This document shows, piece after piece, positions 22,047 through 34,800 of a stretch of DNA of 64,000 nt. How positions within the stretch are numbered: position 1 is the stretch's first letter; the number at the start of each line of letters is the position of its first letter. The stretch is from Axinella damicornis (lineage: Eukaryota > Porifera > Demospongiae > Axinellida > Axinellidae): assembly GCA_963931865.1 (NCBI GenBank), contig OZ007508.1, positions 20,296,201 through 20,360,200 on the forward strand, written 5' to 3'. The notes beneath the pieces were generated by a model. That model worked only from the letters and a program-made list of their open reading frames with translations, was not told the origin of the DNA and did not search any database. The position numbers and the translations under genes were made by a program.

Positions 22047-24161
22047 ATGGCCGCTGATAAACACGAGCGTGATACCAGAAACCGCTTCTGGGCTCCTCTA
22101 GCTGTGGAACAGGGTGAATACATCCCTTTGAAGGCGGGAAGCATTGATGGCACAGACACGGTGCCTCACGATCACGGTATCGTCCGAGCAATGACCGCCA
22201 AATGTAAGCCGCTGAGCCGTGACCGCACAGGCAGCACGTGTGCAGGGAACATAGGTTTTGAACAAGTACATGCATGATGTACACCTTCTCACGTTCAGAT
22301 AAGCCCAACAAGCAGGTGAAGGGGAATCCGAACGCAACACTGTTTGTCGCTAGACTGAGCCACAGTACCACTGAAGGTGGGGCAGCTTGCCATGTCCCCT
22401 GATCTGACAGTCTAGCTCAATGAGCCACATCCACACTCGGCTGCTTTCATGATTCAATGTACTGTGTGTTGACTGTGCTTGCTGCATGTGCTCACTGTAT
22501 TGCTTCACTTTCATCGTTTGAGGACCTCCTGGAAGGGGGCTGATTGTCAGCTGAAGCTGGGACATTCCCGTTACCTATCTATTTATCTGTCTGTTTTTCT
22601 CAGAGAATCTGAGGGAAGTTTTCTCAAAGTATGGTAAGGTGGAACACTGCAGGCTTGTGAGGGATATTGGTGAGTTGATGGGACAGGTTCTCTATCGTCA
22701 GTTTGACGAGGGCCTCACTATTTCACGGAACGGACCGTGGAACACTCACTATTTCACAAAACGGAATGGACGGTAAATGTACGAGCAGCTATACAGTGCA
22801 ATGCGCTCACGAAATACGACTGTCGAGTACGCAGTTGCATTTGAACATTGTGTATTGTGTGACCATGTGTGGCAAGAACTTTCTGTGGGTGGAGCCTCCT
22901 GGAATGACACATCCTGGAATACGCAAGACTCTGAAAGCTATGCAGACATCGTCATGCCTTACTGCTATGCAGTGTAAAAATAACTTTCTCCTGCCTTGGC
23001 CTTCGCTGGTCAGGATCCTGGAGGAGTTTGATTGCTTCGGAGATTGGTAGACTGCTGTATTTTCATGAGCGCATTGCGCTGTATAGCTGTGAGTGCATTC
23101 ATCATCCGTTCCGTGAAATAGTGAGTGTTCCGTGGTCTGTTTCATTCCCTGAAATAGTGAGGCCCGGTGAGGGGGAAAGAGTGTGAGACCATGATCACTG
23201 AACATTTCAAAGCATGCTCTTATGTTACCAGGAACAGGTATAGGTTAATGCTTACACAGTTCAATCTTTTTTCCACATCCAGTCACGGGCAGGTCAAAGG
23301 GCTATGCATTCGTTGGTTATAAGCATACACAGGATGCTGAAGAAGCTTGCCATGTAAGAAAACATTTCAGATCTTATTTTCTCTATGGCTTACCTGTGTC
23401 CCGAACCACATCCGCTGCAGCGCTGCTATCGGATGTACTTGGATGGGACCCAGATCTCTGTTGACATGGAGTGTGAGAGGGTTCTACCGGGCTGGGTGCC
23501 CAGGAGGCTAGGTACACCATTCCATACTGGAGTGATCATGGACACTGGAGTACTCAGATTGTGCTGTGCTGCAAGTAGATCAATGTTCTTGTTCTTTCAG
23601 CTGAGGTTCTGCTGTGCAAGTGAATGTGAATATATTGTACCCAACCAACAAATAGCAGGACATCCTAGACTCAGTAAGAGCTGAGATTGAGGCTTAACAT
23701 ATACGTGTTGTCATGGCACACAATACCCTATAGCCTCGTTCTCAGGCCTCAGTCTCCCTCAGTCTTTGGCTTAGTATACGGAGCGGAAGGCTCCTCTGAT
23801 TTGTATACTGCATGTGAAGGCCTGTGAGCGAGGCTACACTGATGTGTCTTTACTCTTGTTAGTTTTCTCACTACTGTCTGTGTTTGTAGGAGGTGGTTTT
23901 GGAGGGAAGAAAGAATCCGGACAGCTGAGATTTGGTGGAAGGGACCGACCTTTCAAGGAGCCTATGTTAGTCAAAAATCAGCAATGCACCTAGTCACAGT
24001 TTCATATCTAACATTTTCTTTCTCCTAGAATTCTTGGAAGCCGGCGTCTGGGAGGCCGTGGCAGGGAAGGTGGGTGGGAACATGATCGCAGAAGAAGGGA
24101 AGAGCAGAGAAGAGACTCTAGAACGTTCAGATCAAGAGGCCACTCTGCATCCCACAGTTGA
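22047..24161 (+). CDS. SNRNP35: U11/U12 small nuclear ribonucleoprotein 35 kDa protein (SNRNP35), seven exons
   Basis: Component of the minor (U12-type) spliceosome. Exons: 22047-22203, 22299-22376, 22604-22669, 23283-23353, 23421-23511, 23890-23965, 24029-24161; 223 residues (human 246). All junction phases close. The exon 1 donor at TGTAAG gives MTAKYKPNKQV, matching the family better than the longer open frame. Diagnostic parts: [12 protein letters not shown] near residue 24, an RRM with NATLFVARL (RNP2) and [10 protein letters not shown] (RNP1), then the family signature [19 protein letters not shown] followed by [11 protein letters not shown] short Arg-rich tail ends the protein. Intron 3 carries a MITE-like inverted repeat. 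Confidence 0.96.
22710..23165. mobile_element. 456-base MITE-like element with about 110-base terminal inverted repeats
   Basis: Starts GGGCCTCACTATTTCACGG and ends with its inverted copy. The motif CACTATTTCA(C) occurs twice at each end, and the inner arms (AGCTATACAG.GCAATGCGCTCA) also match. It lies in SNRNP35 intron 3. No clear target duplication and no open frame. Confidence 0.8.
23731..23836. repeat. 106-base inverted-repeat element in SNRNP35 intron 5
   Basis: The ends TAGCCTCGTTCTCAGGCC and its imperfect inverse GGCCTGTGAGCGAGGCTA form a foldback. The TAG...CTA ends resemble the other elements here, but the flanks show no target duplication. Confidence 0.55.
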
Positions 24162-24344
24162 TTGTACCATATCCTCTATACTGCTGCTGTTTGTGCGTTC
24201 ATTCATGCGTTAATTAATTAATTAAGTCCCTGAAGCATGGCAACTGCAGTGACATACAGTACCTAGCTAGCTATTAATATTGTTTTGGGGATTTCCCCCT
24301 GTACATGAGTTCTTTACCGCATGGTGTACTAAGCTTGAACGCGA

Positions 24345-27300
24345 ATGCCTCGGAAGAAACCGTTCAGCAGCAAGCAGAAGAGGCTGCAGCTGCAACAGAA
24401 ACGTCATAAGAAGAGGGAGCGGGAGGAAGGTATGCAATGGTCCAGAGGCTGTAGGTACTTCAAGAGAAATACCCTGTGTAGTAGCTACTTCATAAATTAT
24501 CCTCCCCAGGGCGTGCCCCCACTCCTCCCCCGTACCACGGTGAGGGGGAATCATCTGCTAGCGGGTCAGAGAGTGAACCAGGGGAAGAACTTCCTCAGAT
24601 CGACAAGCTCAACAAGCAGCCCACAGCCTCTGATGGCACGAAATATGACCCGAACAGGTAACCTCTCGATCTCCTGCCTCTCAATCCTTCCCCCTCGATC
24701 TCCTGCCTCTCAATCCTTCCCCCTCGGTCTCCTGCCTCTCGATCCTTTCCCCTCGCTCTCCTGCTCTGGTTGAGGAAGATACTTTGAGCAGCAAGTGCCT
24801 TGTTGTAGAGACTCAAAAAAAAAAACACCTAATTTGCACTGCCTCATTCTCAGGCCTGCCTCTTGTTTATGTTGACAACAGACGTAGAAACCAGCAGAAG
24901 GCCTAGTCTCGCGGGGCCAGACCCACACTGCCCTGCGAGACTACAGAAGGCCTGGGAGCATTTGTCACATGACTGATGTCAAGTGGGTGCAAAGTGGACA
25001 TGGGGGGCCAGGGGCATAGTCTGTCCAGTAATCCTGCATCCATTTGGCTAGATTCAAGGATTTTGAGTGCTCCGCCACTAGTCCAAACTTCAGTTGATGA
25101 TGATGATGATGATGAAACTTTATTTGACAAGGTAGCCCTTTCAGCATGTGGCTGCTGATCTTCCTTCCAGGGGGCCCTGCTTTTGTTGCTTGAGACTACT
25201 CTGCTTGACCAGTATTTGTGATTGGGCCGCACTACCCCTATGCCCACTCGATGTCACTTGCATGATGAATGCAGGCCTTCTCCTGGCTATTCTGCTCCTC
25301 TGTGCTATTGTCAACAAACCAAAGAGAATAAAATGCTGGGTAGGGCTGGGAATGATCAAGGCTGAATTCTCACACACTCTGCTCAAAATTAGGTACAAGC
25401 TCCACTTTGAGAGGGAATCTCAGGAGGAGATTGAGCAGAGGAAGATGAAGGCTAAAACACTCCCCCTTACCCCGGTCTCTGAGGTGAGGATCGCCGCACT
25501 GAGATTGTTCTGTTAAGACAGGGCTTCTACTTGTGCAAGTCTAAATGCTGCCCCCCTCCCCATATGCACAGGCTGCAATGGAGGTATGTGTGGAGGACAT
25601 CTATCATCCTGGATCGGTGCTAGACATCCCAAAACGTCCTCCCTGGGGCTACCACATGACCAAGGAGGAGGTGGAGGGGCAGGAGGCGGCCATGTTTGAG
25701 CACTACCTTGCCACCATCCACTCACTCCACCGAGTGGAGGAGCTGAGCTACTTCGAACACAACCTTGAGGTCAGCCACTGATTCTACTTCGGCAAAGCTC
25801 CTCTCTAGACGGATCATCCATGGACTGATGCATTTGGTACAGACCTGGCGTCAGCTGTGGAGGGTACTGGAAATATCTGACGTAGTACTACTGATAACAG
25901 ATGTACGGCATCCAGTGAGTTGGGGTCCCACAATCATACATGTCCTCATTCTACAGCAGTTCATCTCCGCATTCCATGCCATCCCATCTCCGCATTCCAT
26001 ATCATCCCATCTCGGATCTGCATTTTATACCGTTCCATATCTCCTCTATACTATGGATTGCATAGTAGAAACCCTTTCATTTGGCCACATCAGCACCTTT
26101 TTGACCAATGAAATAGTGTCGATATTCACTTGCAAACTGAACTGGATGGTGGATTGGTGGGAAGGCCTGGCAATTTCTACTGAAGAGCTCATATTCCATG
26201 CGGGTCAATTGTCTCCATATTCCATACTCACATTCCACATGATTCCAGGCCCTGCACTTCTCTCCAGCGCTGTACAAGCATGTGGTGGAGGATCTTAAGA
26301 AGACATTTGTCCTGGTGCTGAACAAGGTATGATGATCTGTTGCTACAAGTCAATACCACCTTTAGCAACATCATCTCCTCTATACTGCCTCTCATCCTCC
26401 CTCCCTCTCTCCCTCCTCCTCCCTCCCTTCCTCCCTCCCAGGTTGACCTTGTTCCCCCGCAGGTTGCCGTGGCGTGGAGACACTATTTTCTCTCCAAGTA
26501 TCCTGAGCTGAGCGTCATCAGTTTCACCTGCCACCCCAACCCAGAGGCTTCCCTGCAGCCCAGCGAGAAAGGTGAGCAGTTGCACAGCATAGCACAATCA
26601 ATCAGCAAGCTGAGAACAGTCCTTCTCTCCTACGATAGTGTCCCTGAAGTTTAGGCGTGGGAGGCGTGGCAGGCTCCCCTCTGCAGTTGGTCCAATAGAA
26701 TTGTTCAAAGTCATTGAAACCATGTACAGAAACACTGGTGAGTGATTCTGGTGTTCTGTTTACAGTTTTCCAGAGTTGTCATCAAATCCAGTTGCCTCTC
26801 TCCCTCTCTTCTCCCTCCTTTCACTCTCCCATCTCCAGTTGATCTGGCTGGGTGGCAGCAGAAATTTGATAGAGACAGTGACCCCCAGGGGGCAGCGGCG
26901 GGCTCCTCTGATGACACCAGTGGGAGTGACAGTGAGGAGGAGGGAGCTGACGCTGTTGCCATGGAAACCACAACAAGTGAGCCCATTGTACTAGCAGTTA
27001 CACACACACCTCAACTCCCCCCCTCCACATACACGCAGTGACCAGCTCTCCCCTGGTACGTGATGATGTAAGCGAGAGCGTGTTGACTATTGGCATGGTT
27101 GGTAAGTGAGCAGGCTGTCTTAATTGAGGCTTCTTGTGTGTGCGTACAGCTATAAAGATGTCGCTTTTGGTACATCCGCGTGTAGGTCACCCCAACGTGG
27201 GCAAGTCCTCGCTGCTGAATGGACTGATGGGAAAGAAGGTGCGTTGGTTCACCACATCATCCATAGAGGCACCTGCTGTGTGAGGGTTCTGTCATGGATC

Positions 27301-28683
27301 TTCATTCAGATGGTGAGCACGTCGCGCACCCCCGGCCACACAAAGCACTTCCAGACCATCTTCCTCACGCACTCCATTCGACTGTGTGACTGTCCCGGCC
27401 TCGTGTTCCCCTCTCTTGTCAACAGACAACTGCAGGTGGGCAAGCAAAGTGTAGACCTGAGGCAACTCTCCCTAGGTTAGTAACTTCCACCCCCCTGGCC
27501 ACTTTGCACGCCACTTTGCACATAATACGTTACATGTATATTCATTCCAGTTCACTCTTTCTCTATTCCATTCTGCTTGTGTGCCCAGATCCTGAGTGGG
27601 ATGTACCCGGTAGCCCAGGTGAGAGAGCCCTACACTGCCGTTGGCTACCTTGCAGAGAGGGTTCCACTGGTGCAGCTGCTCCGACTAGAACACCCTAACT
27701 CATTAGATGCCTTGGTCTCAAAGAATGCTGCCCGTTCAAGAACAAGGCAGCTGCCACCTTCCAAGGAGGCTACCTCTGTGGGCAAGGAGGAGCTGAGAGG
27801 TGCAGGAGCAAGGAGTAATGACACACCTCTGGAGAGAGATCATGACGAGATGTGGCCTCCCTCACCGTCTGCTCTCCAAGGAGGCGAGGTAGAAGAGGAG
27901 TGGACAGCATGGGACGTCTGCGATGGTGGGTGCTGTGGGGTTATAGCTGTGTAGCAGGACACTCTCCACATGCATACAAGACCACGAACTAAAGGTGTGG
28001 GTGGGATGGAAGCAGGAGTGTACGTTATGTTGTCTTCTTGCACAGCCTGGGCAGCCAAGAGGAGCTACTTCACCTCCAGGGCTGCAAGGCATGACACCTA
28101 CCGGGCAGGTACGAATACACGTAATTGCACCCATTATCATTGTAACGTGTAGGTAGGTACACATTGCGAACTTGATTACGCTCGACTCACTACTGATGCC
28201 ACTCACACACAGTGACTTCGTTCCCATTATCTGTGTCTTGTTCACAGCCAACAGCATCTTGAGGCTGGCAGTGGACGGAAGGATAGTCCTGTATTTCAGA
28301 CCACCTGGGTTCTCCAGAGAGAAAGGTGCACAATAGGTATAGGTTGAGAGTACCAGGTGAAGATTTGGCCAGTTTGGTATGAAGTAGCCGTGGCATCATT
28401 TGTCCAACTCAAGAAGGGATATGCTACGACACTCCTGCCTTACAATGTCATCCCCCCCCCCCCCCCCCCCCCCCCCCACAACATCCCCACAGCCAACTGG
28501 GAGTGCCACTCGGAGGTGGCGGACATGATCCAGCTTCAGCGGATGGGCTTGCAAGGTGCACCGGGAGAGATGGGTACGGAGGGGAGAGGGGAGGAGGAGA
28601 GATCCCCCATGACAGGGGGAAGGCAGGGACACCAAGAGAATAAATTTGCACTGCTGATGCAAATGGAAGACGCTGACACATAG
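24345..28683 (+). CDS. GNL1: GNL1 (HSR1): circularly permuted YlqF/YawG-type GTPase, 16 exons
   Basis: Nuclear/nucleolar GTPase of the ribosome-biogenesis related family. Exons: 24345-24429, 24510-24657, 25393-25483, 25572-25769, 25843-25914, 26249-26326, 26442-26571, 26639-26737, 26839-26976, 27039-27101, 27186-27238, 27310-27435, 27589-27925, 28046-28108, 28248-28325, 28493-28683; all phases close, 649 residues (human 607). The N-terminus MPRKKPFSSKQKRLQLQQKR is the basic GNL1 start. Motif order is permuted: G4 (VLNKVDL) comes before G1 (GHPNVGKSSLLNGL), then switch I SRTPGHTKHFQT and G3 CDCPGLVFPS. An acidic Ser/Asp linker lies between G4 and G1. The region after REPYTAVGYLAERVP carries a linker longer than in human. 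The C-terminus keeps a FALL motif like the human YALL. Confidence 0.97.
24904..24943. mobile_element. 40-base miniature element with 9-base target duplication
   Basis: TAGTCTCGC...GCGAGACTA is flanked on both sides by CAGAAGGCC (24895-24903 and 24944-24952). The ends match those of the 620-base element at 15101. It lies in GNL1 intron 2. Confidence 0.8.
28452..28477. repeat. 26-base C homopolymer in the last GNL1 intron
   Basis: It ends 14 bases before the acceptor AG at 28491-28492, so it acts as (or replaces) the polypyrimidine tract. Confidence 0.95.
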
Positions 28684-28875
28684 TACTATATGCCACCATT
28701 GTTGTCCTTGCATACACGCTCCACACCCCAGGCATAGTCATTCAGTTGATCATCATCCAACTAACAACATCTGATGAAGTGACTGACGTTAGCTATGACC
28801 AAGCTTGCGGAGGTCATAGTATACAGATACATATATTATGATAAGACATACACACAATGCACAGACGCAGGTTGT

Positions 28876-31800
28876 TCACCAGAAGTGGTCCTGTCGAGTG
28901 GTCGTGCGGTTACTGACAGGTGCTCTAGGAGGCTCAACGGGCACGGGTCGCTGCTGAGGGAGACTGGCGGTGTGAGGATACCGGCCCCACCCTTCAGGCA
29001 GGTGGTACTCATGCTCACTGTATGGAGAGGGGAGGTCCTCCGCCTCCCCCCTCGGCCCAACCTCCACACCACATTTCTGCAGTTCCTCGTGAATAGCTCT
29101 CTGTAGTTCACGGTGGCGGTGCGCCACTGTGCGGGGATGGGCTGTGTGGAGGGGGGATAGCATACTGCAGTTTAGGGCCTACTCAATGATGAAAGCTGTT
29201 CCATAGTAGTGGCCTAATGTGGTGTAAGACTGCATAGCTACAGAACAACAAACCTTCCTGTGCAATCCTTTCTCGGGCCTCATTTTGTTCCTTCATAGAA
29301 GAGAAGTTAATAGTCAGAGCGTAGAAGCATGTACTCAATGTGTTATCCACCGAAACGTGACGGTGTATGTTGCATGCATGTAGAAGGTGGCTCTCACCGT
29401 ACGCAGTTGTAGTTGGAGGTCCTTGTTGACCTCCCTCAGAGCGTGGGCGAGTGCTGCATAGTAGTAGATGATGATACTGCAGTACGAGAGACGGAGGGAG
29501 GGAGCGTATCTTATTAAGGTACGATGTGCTCCTCTAACACAGGCTAGTGGGGTTATAAAGGTCTTAAATCTTGTAGCTTTTATTGTGTACTTCGGACTTG
29601 TAAAATTAATGTAATTGTGCGTGTGGACTTGACTGCACCTTTGAGGTTACCACGGTCATAGCACCTTCGTGCCCAGTCATAGCCACAAGATCAGGAGCAT
29701 ATCACTATCAGTTTGATCATCCCAGCAGCACCGTGGTTCATTGCTTCACTCAGTATTGCATTAATTTGGTTTTTTCATCTCAGTAACAAATGCTTCAGTG
29801 TACACAGTACAGATGCAGTATAACATCTTATTGTGAGTTTCCTGACCTTGTGTGTATGCCTGTACGGGCCACACCCACCAGCATGGTGATGGAGAATACA
29901 GGGGCCACACCCACCAGCATGGTGATAGCATGGTGATGGAGAATACAGCTTGTTACACACACACCTGAGCAGAGCCAGCAACGGTACGATGACGGTGGCC
30001 GTCTGCATGTAGTCCATTACAGACTGCAGGAACCCAGGCCAGTTGCGTATCTCATTGAATACGATATCCACCATGCTGGACAGTCCTCTGCGGGGGAAGA
30101 GAGGAATCAACCGGAAGCTGTGCTCCCATCAGGTCCCACCATCTTGCTGGTACGGCTCACCTGAACGGCCCACAGGAGACGGAGGGCGTGATCTGTACCA
30201 CAGCGTACCCCACAGGCAGCGCGCAGAGGAAGGTGGTGAGGAGGAGGATGACCATGTAGAAGTTCCGGGTGGAGGCAACACGGAAGAGTGTCCGGGGAGG
30301 CTTGTTGAAGAAGTAGACGGTGAACGCTCGACAGTAGAAGAGGAGAACGTTCTTGGAGAAGCCAATGGCGGGCAGCAGTGGACAGAAGAGCACACCAAGA
30401 CTGGGGAAGGTTTGTTAAGGAACCGTTAGGATGTTACATACACAGCATATAGTTGTCAATCGGAGGAGTAGTACTGCAGCCTAGCACGACAGTACAGATG
30501 ATCTTACATACACTACCTGGTACACACAATCTTACAGTATGAGTGCCTGGCCGTAGACCAACTTCAGAATGTTGTCAGCCAGCTTGAACTCGGCCGGTCC
30601 AATCTGTCACACGTGTGCAGTAACATTGTAGGGGGTGGACAGTTCAGTTAGCAACAGGAACACAACCAGTGTGTGCTAGCGACTCAATGCGTACCAGTCT
30701 CTGGAGCCTCTCACAGCATGTCAACTTGCTCAGGGCCCACCGCAGCGCATCCACGAGGACAATGCTGGCCGCATCAGCCAGGAGTTGCGTGAGGGTGAGC
30801 TTGTAGAGCTCCTGGCCAACCACCGTCTCCCAGCAGCAAAACTCCTGCTCTCCACCATGGCCACTCTCACCACCCTCACTCTCGCCAGAATCTCCTCTCT
30901 GCCAAACCAAGACAGAAGTTGGGATGAACCCATGGCGTACACCCAGATGCCTGACTGCATAGTGTGCTCTTCATGACCGCCTAAACCGTTTACTGCTGGA
31001 TGCCGGACTTTGAGAATCAGGAATGGTGACTAAAGGTACAACTCCAACTCCCCACCCATCCAGTAGTGACAACATGGCAGCAGGCATCAGAGACAAGCTA
31101 TAGTAGCACCATGGGTTCATCCCAACTCCTCACCACCCTTCCAGTAGTAATTAATGCACACGTGCATAACTAGTACACTGGTACAGCAGCGGGTGTACAC
31201 TCACACACTGTTTGCTGATGGTGAAGAGTGCTATGATCATCACGTACAGGCTGGACAGGTAGAGCAGGAACATCCTACACAGTGCGTGCATGGTAAGGAA
31301 CGTGTGTAGAGGTGGTATTATAGAATGTGTGTGTGCACAGGTGGCAAGGGATGCGTGACTGTATGTACAGACATGATTACATAGTAGTGCGTAGTATAAG
31401 GAACATATCAAAAGTTCAGAGGAAGTCAGTTCATCAGCTAGTAAGAGCAAAATCAAAATCGTAGCATGACAGAAAGGGAAGAGACGGGAGTTGCATACAT
31501 TTCAAGGGGGGGAGGGGTATGTGTCAATGATTCGAGTCCCCCAAAATGAAACCCTGAACTGTCCTAGTCGGTGGGTGTGGTGGTGGTACCTGACTAGCAT
31601 CATCTTGAGGGCAGTTCTTGGGTGGAACTTCTCAGCATACTGGGCAACAGTGAAGACATAGGGCAGCAGAAAGTTCCTCGCCACTATCACCATCTGCACC
31701 TGCACAATATAGCCAACAATTGATTTAAAAATCCCGTGGGTTACCCATGGGTAAGTCACCCTTCCCATAGGTGTCATGGGACTGATTTATGTCACCAAAA

Positions 31801-34800
31801 CCTATGATTTAGTCAGGCGGTTACTGCAAGCTAGTGACACGATGGACGTTATATGGTGTAATATGGAACAGCTTGCCTGGAATGAGAGAATGAACTGCCA
31901 TACTCCATGCCACCCCCGGGACAGGATTGTTTGGAAGCTCCTCTGATGAGTGACGTTGGTGTTGTCCGCATTCTCAACCGCCAGGAAGATGGCGTAGCTG
32001 GTACTCACCAGGCAGATGAACACAAGGATGTTGGTGAGCACCCGGACAATCCACAGCTTGATGCTGCCGGAGGAGGGAGGAAGGAAGAGAGCGAGCAAAG
32101 TTTGGGGGAGAGAAGAGAAGGGGGAGGGGGGAAGGAGGATGGAGGGAGGAGGAAGAGGAGAGGAGGAGGAAGAGGAGGGAGGAGGAGGAAGAGGAGGGAG
32201 GAAGAGGAGAGGAGGAGGAAGAGGAGGGAGGAGGAGGAAGAGGAGGGAGGAAGAGGAGTGGAGGAGGAAGAGGAGGGAGGAGGAGGTAGAGGAGAGGAGG
32301 AGGAGGGGGAGGAGAGGAGGAAGAGGAGGGGAGGAGGAGGGGAAGGAGATGGGAATAAGTATCAAGTGGAGAGAGCCATCTAAATGTGGTGGTGGTTGAG
32401 GCATATATCCAGCATATGCACACACAGATCTCATATAAAGTTACCACAAACTATACTTGCGTATTCATACCCATGTCTCGTAATTAAGCCTGCCTGGGCT
32501 GGTTGCATTCATGCAAGTAATGGTTGATTGATTGTAGCGTACTGCAGTTCAGAATCTTGGTTCTTCTTTGCTTCATCAAATGTCTCCTGTGGAGTGACGT
32601 AAAACGTGGGAAGATGAGCCAAGCACCACAAGAAATTACTCTGCATATCAGGGCTTTGGCCACTGAAACACAGGGTGGACGCTATCACAGGCTGGGTGGT
32701 CAACGTCTCGTGCAGCCAGGATCACCTTGAGGGAGACGGCAAAGTGCTTCTTCTTGCCTGCGACAGTGTCACGGCCAGTGATGGCGTAGTCCCAGCTGGC
32801 AAACACCTTCCATGAGAAGGGGAACTGCTCGCTGGCATTGGCACGCTGCAGCAGCTTGTACTTCTCTGCCATACTGTGTGGGTGCAGGTGTGTTGCACGT
32901 GTGTGTGTGTCCATGTGTGTATACATACGTGTGCATGTGTGCGCACGTGTCAGTGAACACAACTGAATTGCCATCGTCCAGTCTGAATAGATTTGGTTAC
33001 TTCACCAGCAGACCATGTACTACTCCTTGTGTGTGGGAGCAGTTGGTTGTGGGGTGCATGAGCAATGTCACACACACACCACACACACACCACTCACTCA
33101 CACGTGCACACACACCACTCACTCACACGTGCACACACACACACCACACCACACACACACACACACACATACACACCACACACACATACTCACTCACACA
33201 CACACACCTGAACAGCAGTGCGACCACTGAGAGGACAAAGAGGGACAGGACCACCAGCAGGTAGGTCAGGGGTAGCTTGTAGAATGGCCCAATGCGGGGG
33301 TCGGGGTTGGCAGGGGGAGGGGTATAGGGCTCACCACGGCCTGAGTCATAGTAGCCGTAGAACATCACGGAGAACTCAAAGACGTAACCCTGAGTTGGAG
33401 GGCAGGATCACATTGCACCCTACATGCACAATCAACTGTTGCACTAGAGCCTGCCTTTCCATCAAACAGAAACGAGACTGCTGAACCATTCTCCCTCACT
33501 GCCGGTGGCACCTCCAGGCCGTGTCCTACAAGAACCTGTGCGTGTGCAGGGAGGGAGGGAGCTTTGCTGTAGTGGAATGGAGCAATATTGTCATCCAGAG
33601 AGAGTACCTGTGGCAGGATGAGGAAGCCGAGCACAAGGAGGGTCAGGGAGAGGTTGAGGGCGCACAGCCAGCGGAGGAACGTGAAGAATGAGGCCACACT
33701 TGAGCCAAAGTTCCCTGTAAGAGGTAACACATTAAACCTCCTTCCCATCTCCACCACTCCTGCAATCTAGCTAAAGTCTTGCAACATCGAGTGTCCGCTG
33801 TGCGAGCCGATCAATTTGATTGGTCGACACAGTCGGCATCCTAGATCTATTGCAAACACTGCAGTTCAGAAGTAGACGAGTGATCCTGCACATGTACCGT
33901 TGAGTTTGCAGCTGACAGCTGATGCTTGCATAAAGGGAGGGGCGGGTGACAGTCAGAATCATGCTATGACGATATCCATGCAACACATATTATACACAAA
34001 GCAAAGCAGTAAAATTATATTTCAGTTCAAAGTTCCAGTAGAACAGTTTGTCACATCATGTCTTTGTTTGTTTTTGATGTAGTCGAAACATGAACCACCT
34101 CTCCTAATGTATGCTGACCTCATTCACTATCGCTGTAACGTCACTATTGGCTTGTTTACATGAAGGACTTTACTGAAGACTTGACCAGCTTATGCCGTAA
34201 AGACCCATACTGCAATATAGACGTTCTTCGGTATGAACACATGCCAGATACACATGCCAGATCCCGTGTATGCCCGTAATTATAGAATGGCGGACCCTAC
34301 CATTGTTTAATAAGACAGAGCCGGAGATGCATAGCACAGAAGCACTTTGGTCACTATCAGGTACACATCTATTTTGGATTGCAATGTTATTGTCAGGTTT
34401 AGAAATCGTTTAACCATGTAGATCGCACAATTTCAAGACGACAGACAGACGACGGACAGACGGACAAATCAGATTGCTTAACTCTTTAGGGCCTAAATTT
34501 ATTTCTCTAGGTCATTTTCAGTCTATAGAACACTTAAACATACCCTAATTTCTGTTCCCTGGCGTTGCTGTGCTCAAAACTGCTCACACAGGTAATTTCA
34601 GCTACACTAAGCATATACGTGACTTAACCACACCCACCAACTAACGAACTTGCAATCAAGCCTCCCGAGAAGTGGCCAACCTGCCGTAGCTAAAAAACTG
34701 ACCATGAACAATGGAAATGGAGGGCCTACAAGGCAAGACAGCTACTTTCTAAGTCCATTTACGCTTAAAACCCGAGAAATGGCCTACCCGGCTCCAACCA

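Noticed and set aside
22204..22277. Longer SNRNP35 exon 1
   Set aside because: The GTAAGC donor at 22204 restores the conserved KYKPNKQV junction; reading on gives non-conserved residues and a stop.
24258..24344. SNRNP35 and GNL1 as one transcript
   Set aside because: SNRNP35 has a clear stop at 24161 and GNL1 a family-typical ATG start at 24345; same strand but separate products.
25148..25392. Hydrophobic frame in GNL1 intron 2
   Set aside because: No similarity to anything recognised and lies between two well-supported phase-matched exons.
26641..26686. Alternative GNL1 acceptor at the CTGCAG before 26687
   Set aside because: The upstream acceptor (exon from 26639) retains the conserved basic RRGRRGR stretch and keeps phase.
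31802..32447. Frames of poly Pro/Ser/Leu and Glu/Gly/Arg
   Set aside because: GGA microsatellite translated in all frames; only 31877-32063 is TMC coding.
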